Source: CAVUBL01 sp963837945
GTDB taxonomy: Bacteria > Acidobacteriota > Thermoanaerobaculia > Multivoradales > DATKCC01
NCBI GenBank assembly: GCA_963837945.1
Contig: CAWIQD010000032.1
Span: 134,052 to 198,051 of the forward strand
DNA length: 64,000 nt
Direction: 5' to 3'
The notes under the pieces are model-generated. The model was not told the DNA's origin and searched no databases. It worked only from the letters and a program-made list of their open reading frames with translations. A program made the translations under genes and the position numbers. Shown in pieces: positions 39,570 to 46,666 of the stretch. Positions within the stretch are counted from its first letter, which is position 1, and each line of letters opens with the position of its first letter.

Positions 39570-39989
39570 CTACTCGGCGACCTGCTCGGCGACCTGGGCG
39601 GGCTCCGGCTCGAGCAGCGGGTAGGCCCCCTCCTCGTCGTGGACCTCGGCGCCGGTCAGCGCGGGGCTGAAGACGCAGATCATGCGCAGGTCGGTGGTCG
39701 CCCGCAGATAGTGGCGCTCGTGGCCGGTCAGGGCGTAGAAGGTGCCCGGGCAAATCGGGTGGACCTCGCCGTGGTCGAGGTCCTCGAGCTCGCCCTCGCC
39801 GGCGACGCAGTAGACCGCTTCGAGGTGGTGCTTGTACCAGATCTGGGTCTCGCTCCCGGCGTGGAGCACGGTGTCGTGGAACGAGAAGCCGCAGCGGTCT
39901 TCGGCGAGCAGGAAGCGGCGGCTGTGGAAGGTGGGCGCGCGGACGTCGCGCCGGCCGCCCTCGATCTCCTCGAGCCGGCGGACGATCAC
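39570..39989 (-). CDS. ectC: L-ectoine synthase
   Basis: 139 residues, a cupin. The start is the GTG inside the ectB stop. Conserved segments: FSFHDTVLHAGSETQIWYKHHLEAVYC, the metal/active-site EGELEDLDHGEVHPICPG, GTFYALTGHERHYLRA, and VFSPALTGAEVHDEEGAY. It cyclises N-gamma-acetyl-diaminobutyrate by water elimination. It follows ectB with translational coupling. Confidence 0.97.
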   Translation of the reverse strand: MIVRRLEEIEGGRRDVRAPTFHSRRFLLAEDRCGFSFHDTVLHAGSETQIWYKHHLEAVYCVAGEGELEDLDHGEVHPICPGTFYALTGHERHYLRATTDLRMICVFSPALTGAEVHDEEGAYPLLEPEPAQVAEQVAE

Positions 39990-41338
39990 GACGCCCTCCC
40001 GGCGAGCGCGGCCTCGGCCGGCTCGGGCTCGCCTTCGGCCGGCGGCGGCCCGGTCAGGACCGTCTCGACCGAGTCCGCGATCACCTCGAGGCCGTAGGCG
40101 AGCTCGCGCTCGCCGATGGTGAGCGGAGGCAGGAGCTTCAGGACCTGCGAGTCGACGCCGGCGGTCTCGATGACCAGGCCGCGCCGGAAGCACTCCTCGG
40201 ACACCCGGGAGGCGACCGACGGATCGTCGAACGCGAGGCCCTGGATCAGGCCCCGCCCGCGCACCGCGGCGCCCGCCTCGGCATGGCCGGCGGCGATCGC
40301 CTCGAGGCGGCGCGTGACGGTCTCGGTCTTCGCCGCCACCTCGCGGCTCAGCCGGTCGTCCTCCCAGAACGAGAGCGCCTCGGTGGCGGTGACGAAGGCC
40401 GGGTTGTGGCCGCGGAAGGTGCCGTTGTGCTCGCCCGGCTCCCAGACGTCGAGCTCCGGCTTGAGCAGCACCAGGGCCATCGGCAGCCCGTAGCCGCTGA
40501 GCGACTTGGAGAGGCAGACGATGTCGGGCACGATGCCGGCCGGCTCGAAGCTGAAGAACGGACCGGTCCGGCCGCAGCCGACCTGGATGTCGTCGACGAT
40601 CAGGAGCACGCCGTGGCGCTCGAGCGTCGCGGCCAGCCGGCGCAGCCAGTCGAAGCGGGCGACGTTGACGCCGCCCTCGGCCTGGACCGTCTCGACGATC
40701 GCCGCCGCCGGCTGGTCGACGCCGCTGCCGGTGTCCTCGAGGTAGGCCTCGAGCGCCTCGACGGTGTCGACGCCGGCGCCCAGGTAGCCGTCGAACGGCA
40801 GGCGGCTGACGTTGCCGAGCGGCACGCCGGCGCCGGCGCGCTTGAAGGCGTTGCCGGTGGCGGCGAGCGAGCCCAGCGTCATGCCGTGGAAGCCGTTGGT
40901 GAACGCGACGACGTTGTGCCGGCCGGTCACCTTGCGCGCCAGCTTGAGGGCGGCCTCGACGGCGTTGGTGCCGGTGGGGCCCGGGAACTGCACCTTGTAG
41001 GGCAGGCCGCGCGGCTCGAGGATCACCTCGTCGAAGCGCTCGAGGAAGCGGCGCTTGGCCGAGGTGGCCATGTCCAGGCTGTGGGTGACGCCGCCCTGCT
41101 CGACGTACTCGAGCAGCCGCGCCTTGAGCCGCGGGTGGTTGTGGCCGTAGTTGAGCACGCCGGCGCCGGCGAAGAAGTCCAGGTAGGCCCGGCCCTCCTC
41201 GTCGACCAGGCGCTCGCCCTCGGCGGTCGCGAAGACCGCGGGGAAGGAGCGCACGTAGCCCCTCACCTCGGACTCCAGCCGCTCGAACGTCGCCAGTCCG
41301 GCGCGCGTGGTCTCGGTGGTCTCGTTGATCTCGCTCAT
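39986..41338 (-). CDS. ectB: Diaminobutyrate--2-oxoglutarate transaminase
   Basis: 450 residues, PLP fold type I, class III. FFAGAGVLNYGHNHP, PGPTGTNAVEAALKLARKVTG, the cofactor Asp in LIVDDIQVGCGRTG and the PLP-Lys in CLSKSLSGYGLPMA are all present, as is EHNGTFRGHNPAFVTA. It converts aspartate-semialdehyde and glutamate to L-2,4-diaminobutyrate. A C-terminal Glu/Ala/Pro tail of about 20 residues is unusual. The ATG overlaps the ectA stop. Confidence 0.97.
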   Translation of the reverse strand: MSEINETTETTRAGLATFERLESEVRGYVRSFPAVFATAEGERLVDEEGRAYLDFFAGAGVLNYGHNHPRLKARLLEYVEQGGVTHSLDMATSAKRRFLERFDEVILEPRGLPYKVQFPGPTGTNAVEAALKLARKVTGRHNVVAFTNGFHGMTLGSLAATGNAFKRAGAGVPLGNVSRLPFDGYLGAGVDTVEALEAYLEDTGSGVDQPAAAIVETVQAEGGVNVARFDWLRRLAATLERHGVLLIVDDIQVGCGRTGPFFSFEPAGIVPDIVCLSKSLSGYGLPMALVLLKPELDVWEPGEHNGTFRGHNPAFVTATEALSFWEDDRLSREVAAKTETVTRRLEAIAAGHAEAGAAVRGRGLIQGLAFDDPSVASRVSEECFRRGLVIETAGVDSQVLKLLPPLTIGERELAYGLEVIADSVETVLTGPPPAEGEPEPAEAALAGRAS

Positions 41339-41898
41339 CGTCCTCGCTCGTGGGGTTGGTCGTCAGGGGGTTCGAAGGGGCCGATCCGGTAGAGCTCCTC
41401 GGCCTCGTGGCCGCCGTCGGGGAAGAGCTCGGGGCCGAAGCCCGGCGCCACGGTCATCTCCGCGTCGACGCTGCGGGCGAAGGAGCGGAAGAGCGCCCGC
41501 GACGGGGCGTTCGACGGCGTGACGGTGGTCTCGAGATGGGTGACGCCGCGGCAGGCGTCGAGACCGATCAGGGCCGCGAGCATCCGGCGGGCGAGGCCGC
41601 GGCCGCGCATCGACTCGGCGACCGCCACCTGCCAGACGAAGATCACCGCCGGCTGGCGCGGTGGCCGGAAGGCGGTGACGAAGCCGACCGGCCGGCCCTC
41701 GAGCTCGGCGACCACCGAGGTGTCCCCGAAGCGGTCGCAGACGAGGAGGTAGGCGTAGGGCGAGTTGACGTCGAGGACCTTCGAGGCCTTGGCCAGCCGC
41801 CAGACGCCGGCGCCGTCGCGGGCGCTCGCCGGGCGCACGACCAGCTCGTCGTCGCGCGGCACGTCGCCGCCCCGCACCTCCTCCGCCACCGCGCTCAT
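41335..41898 (-). CDS. ectA: Diaminobutyrate acetyltransferase
   Basis: 187 residues. EctA-specific GNAT: VRPASARDGAGVWRLAKASKVLDVNSPYAYLLVCDRF in parts, acetyl-CoA loop VAESMRGRGLARRML, and TTVTPSNAPSRALFRSFAR. It acetylates the gamma-amino group of diaminobutyrate. The ATG lies in the ectR stop (ATGA), so regulator and pathway are translated together. The N-terminus is slightly long and acidic. Confidence 0.96.
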   Translation of the reverse strand: MSAVAEEVRGGDVPRDDELVVRPASARDGAGVWRLAKASKVLDVNSPYAYLLVCDRFGDTSVVAELEGRPVGFVTAFRPPRQPAVIFVWQVAVAESMRGRGLARRMLAALIGLDACRGVTHLETTVTPSNAPSRALFRSFARSVDAEMTVAPGFGPELFPDGGHEAEELYRIGPFEPPDDQPHERGR

Positions 41899-42461
41899 CG
41901 GGAGCCCTCCTCGGGGCCGTCCGGGAGCTCGGAGAGCGTGGTCTCGGCCGCCAGGACCGGCGCCGCCTCGACCTCCTCGGCCTCCATCATCTGGACGATC
42001 TGGCGCAGCACCCGGTCGATCTCCTGGCGCTTGCGCTGCGGCAGCTCGGCGAGGCGCACCATGAACGCTTCGTGGAGCGGCGGCGGCGAGGTGGCCACGA
42101 CCTCGCGCCCGGCGGCGGTCAGCTCGACCACCACCCGCCGGCGGTCCTCGGAGCTGCGCCGGCGGGTCACCAGGCCGTGGAGCTCCAGGCGATCGACGAT
42201 GCCGGTGATCGTCGCCTGGCTGAGCGCCACGCCGCGCGCCAGCTCGCCGGCGCTCATCGCGCCGCGCTGGGCGAGCTGCCGCAACGCCGCGAGCTGCGGC
42301 GTGGTCAGGTTCCTGCGCCGCAGGAGGTCCCGGCTGTAGAGACCGACGGCCCGGATGATCCGGCGCAGCGAGCGGACGATGCTCCGTTCCAGGGTGTCCA
42401 CGTCCCAGGCATCGCCGCCTGCGGCGGTGGACGGGGCGAGTGCGGTGCCGGTTTCGATCAT
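41895..42461 (-). CDS. ectR: MarR-type regulator, EctR
   Basis: 188 residues from ATG 42461. MarR winged-helix core with helix-turn-helix LTTPQLAALRQLAQRGAMSAG, recognition helix SQATITGIVDRLELHGLV and wing RRRSSEDRRRVVVELTAAG, and flanking dimerisation helices. EctR proteins repress ect operons at low osmolarity. Overlap with ectA implies autoregulation. An AT-rich patch lies 45-75 bases upstream in an otherwise GC-rich region and is the probable operator. Confidence 0.9.
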   Translation of the reverse strand: MIETGTALAPSTAAGGDAWDVDTLERSIVRSLRRIIRAVGLYSRDLLRRRNLTTPQLAALRQLAQRGAMSAGELARGVALSQATITGIVDRLELHGLVTRRRSSEDRRRVVVELTAAGREVVATSPPPLHEAFMVRLAELPQRKRQEIDRVLRQIVQMMEAEEVEAAPVLAAETTLSELPDGPEEGSR

Positions 42462-42504
42462 GGTCTCCAAAGGGTCTCGCCTCCTCGTTCGGGGGCAACA
42501 CGAT

Positions 42505-42533
42505 TTGCGTTCAAAAATTTCCTCCCCTAAAAT
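42505..42533 (+). promoter_or_regulatory. Sigma-70-type promoter for asd within AT-rich ectR-asd divider
   Basis: TTGCGT (42505-42510), 17 bases, TAAAAT (42528-42533) on the plus strand, driving asd. The same AT-rich patch would hold the divergent ect promoter; on the minus strand only a weak TTGTGC-N17-GAAATT is visible. Nearby AATTTT repeats may be EctR sites. Confidence 0.55.
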
Positions 42534-42645
42534 TACGGGCACAAAGTACCAGCCGGATCGCGGCCCGTCAAGCGCCCCCGCGGCGCACCGCGAGGGCCGG
42601 CCGGAGACCGAACCGATCGATCGCGCAAGACCGAGGAGCCGTCAG

Positions 42646-43686
42646 ATGTCCTATCGAGTCGCCGTCCTGGGCGCCACCGGCCTGGTGGGCCGGACGCTCC
42701 TGCAAGTCCTCGAGCAGCGGGGCTTCCCCGCCGCCGAGGTGATCCCCCTGGCCTCGGAGCGCAGCGCCGGGCAGCCGCTGGCGTTCGCCGGCGGGCGTGT
42801 CGAGGTGCGTCTCGCCGAGCCCGAGGCGTTCGACGGGGTCGACCTGCTCCTCGCGAGCGCCGGGGGCGCCGTCAGCCGAGCGCTCCTGCCCGAGGCGGCG
42901 CGCCGCGGCGCGGTCTCGATCGACAACACGAGCGCCTTCCGGATGGCGGAGGACGTGCCGCTGGTGGTGCCCGAGGTCAACCCGCACCGGATCGCCGAAT
43001 ACCGCTCGCGCGGCATCGTCGCCAACCCGAACTGCTCGACCATCCAGCTCGTGGTCGCTCTCGAGCCGCTCCGCGCCGCCTTCGGGCTTCGCCGGGTGAT
43101 CGTCTCGACCTATCAGAGCGTCTCTGGTGCGGGCCATCGCGCGGTCGACGAGATGCGGGGCGAGACCCGCGCGGCGCTCGGCGGCGAGGCGTTCGAGCGC
43201 CGGGTCTTCCCGGCCCAGATCGCCTTCAACGCGCTCCCCCACATCGACGCCTTCCTCGACTCGGGCGACACCAGGGAGGAGTGGAAGATGCGGGTCGAGA
43301 CGCCGAAGATCCTCGAGACGCCGGTCGAGCTCCACGCTACCTGCGTGCGGGTGCCGGTGAGCGCCGGGCACAGCGAGGCGGTGTGGATCGAGACCGAGCG
43401 GCCGGTCGATCCCGCGGCCGCCCGCGCCGCCCTGGCCGCCGCGCCGGGGGTCGAGGTCGTGGACGACCCCGCCCGGCTCGCCTATCCGACCGCGATCGAC
43501 GCCGCCCAGCGCGACGAGGTCCTGGTCGGGCGCATTCGCCGCGACCCGACGGTCGAGAACGGGCTCGCCTTCTGGGTGGTGGCCGACAACCTGCGGAAGG
43601 GCGCGGCGACCAACGCGGTCCAGATCGCCGAAGGGCTGGTGGCGCTCTGGGAGGAGGCCGGCGGCCGGGCGGCCTACGAGGCGTAG
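42646..43686 (+). CDS. asd: Aspartate-semialdehyde dehydrogenase
   Basis: 346 residues. NADP site AVLGATGLVGRTLLQVLEQ, nucleophile C130 in VANPNCSTIQLVVAL, SGAGHRAVDEM and the His motif VRVPVSAGHSEAVWIE. It reduces aspartyl phosphate to aspartate-semialdehyde, the substrate of EctB. Placement divergent to ectR with a shared AT-rich control region, together with ask at the far end, closes the precursor route inside the locus. It may still serve Lys/Thr/Met synthesis as the only Asd of the cell. Confidence 0.95.
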   Translation: MSYRVAVLGATGLVGRTLLQVLEQRGFPAAEVIPLASERSAGQPLAFAGGRVEVRLAEPEAFDGVDLLLASAGGAVSRALLPEAARRGAVSIDNTSAFRMAEDVPLVVPEVNPHRIAEYRSRGIVANPNCSTIQLVVALEPLRAAFGLRRVIVSTYQSVSGAGHRAVDEMRGETRAALGGEAFERRVFPAQIAFNALPHIDAFLDSGDTREEWKMRVETPKILETPVELHATCVRVPVSAGHSEAVWIETERPVDPAAARAALAAAPGVEVVDDPARLAYPTAIDAAQRDEVLVGRIRRDPTVENGLAFWVVADNLRKGAATNAVQIAEGLVALWEEAGGRAAYEA

Positions 43687-43712
43687 GGCGGGCCCGCGGC
43701 CCGCCGGACGGC

Positions 43713-45464
43713 TCACATGGAGACCGAGCCCTTGCGGAAGTCGGTCGCTCCGAGGTGGGCGTTGATCACCACCGGCTCGCCGCGCGCCGCGGCCTCTCGG
43801 GCCGAGCGCAGGGTGTCCGCCGTCGCCTCTGGGCGGTCGAGGAGCATCCCGGTCCCGCCCCAGCCCTCGGCCACCCGGTCGTAGTCCGTCCGGAGCAGCG
43901 TCGTGCCCACGTCGTCGCCCAGGATCTCCACCTGCTCGCGCGCGATCTGGGTCCAGCCGGCGTCGTTGCCCACCAGGGCGATCACCCCCAGGCCGTGCCG
44001 CACGAAGGTGTCGACCTCCGCCAGGCTGTACCCGGCGGAGCCGTCGCCGTAGAGCAGCCAGACCTCGGCCGACGGCCGGCAGAGCTTCGCCCCGAGGGCG
44101 AACCCGGCGCCGACGCCCAGGGTGCCGAACGGGCCCGGGTCGAGCCAGCGCAGGGGGCCGCGCGGCCGGAGGATGTAGGAGGCGGTGGCGACGAAGTCGC
44201 CGCCGTCGGCGACCAGGACCGAGTCCTCGGGCAAGACCGCCTCGAGCTCCCGGAGCAGCGCCAGGGGGTTGAGGGGCGGGGCCGCCTCCGCCGCCTGGCT
44301 CGCGATCTCCTCGTCGCGCCGCCGGTCGCGCTCGCGCAGGCGCTCGTGCCAGCCGCTCCAGGCGGACCGGCCGGCGGCGGCGCCGCCCGCGGCGGGGCCC
44401 GGACCGAGGCGGAGCGCGAGCTCGCGCAGGAAGACCCCGGCATCGCCTTCGGACGCCACGTTCGGCCGGCGGTTGCGCCGCAGGAGCTCCGGGTCGCGGC
44501 CGGCGGCGACCAGCTTCGCCCGGCGCGAAATCTTCCGCCCGTAGTCGAGGCGGAAGTCGACGGGGAAGCCGGCCAGGATCACCAGGTCGGCCTCCTTGAG
44601 CGCCGCGGTCCGGGCGTGGCGCCGGTGGAGCGGATGGTCGGCACCCAGGAGGCCGCGGGCCATCCCCCCCAGGTAGGTCGGCGCTCCGAGGGTCTCGAGC
44701 GCCGCCGCGACGTCGCCGGCCGTGCCGGGCTCGGCGAGCGCCCCCGAGCCCACCACCACCACCGGGCGCTTGGCCGCCGCCAGCCAGCGGGCGGCGCGCT
44801 CGACGTCCGCCGCCGCCGGCACCGGCCGCGCGACCGCCGCCGGCAGACCGGGCTCGGCCTTCTCGGCGCCGGCGAAGAGCCGCCTCGCATGCCAGCCGAG
44901 GTAGAGCGACAGGAGCTTCCCGGAGATCCCCTTTCCCCCTTTGCCGCCGTACCACTCCGCGACCAGCTCCCGGTCGTAGAGCAGGTCGACGGGGCACTCG
45001 ACGAAGACCGGCCCGGGCACGTCCGAGGCCGCGACCTGGAAGGCGCGCTCGAGCGCCGGGGCGAGGTCGCGCACCCGGGCGACCGTCAGGGCCTCCTTGA
45101 CCAGCGGGCGGACCAGCGCCAGCTGATCGATGTCCTGCAGGGCTCCCCGGCCCTTGAGGAGCGTAGCCGTCGCCCCTCCCAGGAGGACCAGCGGGGACTC
45201 GGCCATGCGCGCGTTCTGGAGGGCGGTGAGGGTGTTGGTGACCCCCGGCCCGGCGGTGACCGCCGCCACTCCGGGCACGCCGGACAGCCGCGCCACGGCG
45301 TCCGCCGCGAAGACCGCCGTCGCCTCGTGCCGCACGTCGACGACCCGGATCCCGCGGGCCTTGGCCGCCACCAGGATCGGCGAGATGTGGCCGCCGCAGA
45401 GGGTGAAGAGGAAGCGCACCCCGTGGCGCTCGAGGACCTCGGCGACCCGCTCGCCGCCGTTCAC
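43713..45464 (-). CDS. ThDP-dependent enzyme, ILVBL / 2-hydroxyacyl-CoA lyase-like
   Basis: 583 residues with three ThDP domains. Pyrimidine domain with catalytic Glu in RHEATAVFAADAVARLSGV; middle domain with TLGAPTYLGGMARGLLG; PP domain with GDGSAGYSLAEVDTF and VGNDAGWTQIAREQV. The runs GPLRWLDPGPFGTLGVG and GAGFALGAKLCRP are close to animal ILVBL (HACL2), a 2-hydroxyacyl-CoA lyase, rather than to IlvB acetolactate synthase. No small subunit gene is near. Coupled by 4 bases to a hotdog thioesterase, which suggests acyl-CoA chain shortening. ATG at 45464. Confidence 0.82.
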   Translation of the reverse strand: MNGGERVAEVLERHGVRFLFTLCGGHISPILVAAKARGIRVVDVRHEATAVFAADAVARLSGVPGVAAVTAGPGVTNTLTALQNARMAESPLVLLGGATATLLKGRGALQDIDQLALVRPLVKEALTVARVRDLAPALERAFQVAASDVPGPVFVECPVDLLYDRELVAEWYGGKGGKGISGKLLSLYLGWHARRLFAGAEKAEPGLPAAVARPVPAAADVERAARWLAAAKRPVVVVGSGALAEPGTAGDVAAALETLGAPTYLGGMARGLLGADHPLHRRHARTAALKEADLVILAGFPVDFRLDYGRKISRRAKLVAAGRDPELLRRNRRPNVASEGDAGVFLRELALRLGPGPAAGGAAAGRSAWSGWHERLRERDRRRDEEIASQAAEAAPPLNPLALLRELEAVLPEDSVLVADGGDFVATASYILRPRGPLRWLDPGPFGTLGVGAGFALGAKLCRPSAEVWLLYGDGSAGYSLAEVDTFVRHGLGVIALVGNDAGWTQIAREQVEILGDDVGTTLLRTDYDRVAEGWGGTGMLLDRPEATADTLRSAREAAARGEPVVINAHLGATDFRKGSVSM

Positions 45465-45895
45465 GGCACTTCCCCGGCCGGCCGCCCGCCGCCGTCGCGC
45501 TCCCCCGCCAGGACGTGCGCCGGCAAGACGGCGCAGCGGAAGGTCCCGGCGAGCACCGTCCGTCCCCCCGCCAGGACCTCGACCTCCACCACCGGCCGGT
45601 CCGGCCGCCCGCCGTCGTGGAGCCGCCGCGCCCGGGCGACCAGCCGCTCGCCCACCGTCACCGGGGCGAGGAACCGCACCTGGGCGCCGGCGAGGACGAC
45701 GTTCGGGTGGTTGACCGCCAGCATCGCGGCATGATCTGCCAGCCCGAAGACGAAGCCGCCGTGGACCAGGCCGGTGTCGTCGGCGGCCATCTCCGGCCCC
45801 GGGGTGAGCGCCACGTCGGCATGGCCTTCGGCGATCTCCTCCGGGACCCCCGAAAGGCGGGGATCCAGGCCGCGGTGGGTACGGACGGAGTCCAT
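45461..45895 (-). CDS. Hotdog-fold thioesterase (PaaI-like)
   Basis: 144 residues. The hotdog helix GLVHGGFVFGLADHAAMLAV carries the HGG motif of PaaI/4HBT enzymes, and the strands QVRFLAPVTVGERLVARA and VVEVEVLAGGRTVLAGTF follow. It hydrolyses an acyl- or aryl-CoA ester. The stop overlaps the ThDP lyase start. ATG 45895 is chosen because longer frames would run through the neighbouring promoter of the XRE gene. Confidence 0.85.
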   Translation of the reverse strand: MDSVRTHRGLDPRLSGVPEEIAEGHADVALTPGPEMAADDTGLVHGGFVFGLADHAAMLAVNHPNVVLAGAQVRFLAPVTVGERLVARARRLHDGGRPDRPVVEVEVLAGGRTVLAGTFRCAVLPAHVLAGERDGGGRPAGEVP

Positions 45896-45917
45896 GGGAT
45901 CGGCAGTATAGCGGCGC

Positions 45918-45946
45918 TTGACATTACGCTCCCCTACCGCTACGCT
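45918..45946 (+). promoter_or_regulatory. Consensus promoter of the XRE regulator gene
   Basis: TTGACA (45918-45923), a 17-base spacer and TACGCT (45941-45946). It is divergent from the thioesterase gene. The TTG of the -35 box is in frame with the HTH gene but is not its start. Confidence 0.65.
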
Positions 45947-45992
45947 GGTCCGCCTCGGACGACGGGGGGTCGGCGTGGCGGGAAGCGATGCC

Positions 45993-46430
45993 ATGCCAGG
46001 GTTGAGAACATTCGAGAAGCTCGGAGAGGCGCTCCGCCACCTGCGCCTGCACGGCGGTACCAAGCCCAGGAGACAGCTCGAGGTCGCGGCCGAAGCCGAG
46101 GTCACGCGCGGGATGCTCTCCTCCTACGAGAACGGCCACCAGGCGCCGAGCCTCAAGACCCTCGCGCGGCTCCTCGACGCGCTGGGAGCCGACCTCGACC
46201 AGCTTCAGTGGGCGCTGCGCATGGTCGAGGCGGAACCCGGCGAGGCCGCCGGCCGCCCGTACCCGGACGAGCCGCCTGCGCCGGCAGCGGTGGCCGAGCC
46301 GACGGCGGTCTACCGCACGGTCGAGGTCCCGGAGCTCTACTCCTCGGACGAGGAGCAGGCCCTGGGCGAGATGATCGCCGGCTTCCTCGCCTGGCTGCGC
46401 TACACCCGCGGCTCGCCCCGAGAGGAGTAG
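45993..46430 (+). CDS. XRE-family helix-turn-helix regulator
   Basis: 145 residues from ATG 45993. The N-terminal HTH is clear: FEKLGEALRHLRLHGGTKPR, AAEAEVTRGMLSSYENGHQAPSLKTLARLLDALG in parts. The second half (Pro/Ala linker, then VEVPELYSSDEEQALGEMIAGFLAWLRYTR) ends in an amphipathic helix, possibly for dimerisation or ligand response. The target is unknown; the divergent thioesterase-lyase pair is the natural candidate. GCGGGAAG precedes the ATG as ribosome-binding site. It is followed by REP units. Confidence 0.82.
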   Translation: MPGLRTFEKLGEALRHLRLHGGTKPRRQLEVAAEAEVTRGMLSSYENGHQAPSLKTLARLLDALGADLDQLQWALRMVEAEPGEAAGRPYPDEPPAPAAVAEPTAVYRTVEVPELYSSDEEQALGEMIAGFLAWLRYTRGSPREE

Positions 46431-46451
46431 GAAACGCTCGGTGTATTCCAC

Positions 46452-46582
46452 GCCGTTCGCCCGGCCGAGACAGAGCTCGTCCCTGGGACCGGGGTGCGTG
46501 GGGTGGCGGGCCGTCTCCGTTTCGGCGTTCGGTTCATCTTGCGCCGATCGCCCGGCCGAGACAGAGCTCGGCCGCTTCAACC
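46452..46582. repeat. REP-like copies E and F
   Basis: Copy E (46452-46479) and copy F (46552-46582) carry CCGGCCGAGACAGAGCTCG. F is followed by GCCGCTTCAACC as in copy A 25 kb away; E is preceded by GCCGTTCGCCCGG as in the inverted copies B and C. The rest of 46431-46666 holds no gene. Confidence 0.65.
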
Positions 46583-46666
46583 GGGATCGCCCTTCCCAGA
46601 GGCTAGGAAGCAAGCCCGGAGGGTCCACCGGTTTCGGAGGCCGCCTTCGAGGAGTCCGACCCCGTC

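Noticed and set aside
45918..45992. TTG start for a longer XRE protein
   Set aside because: The TTG is the first part of a TTGACA -35 box; the extra residues have no HTH similarity.
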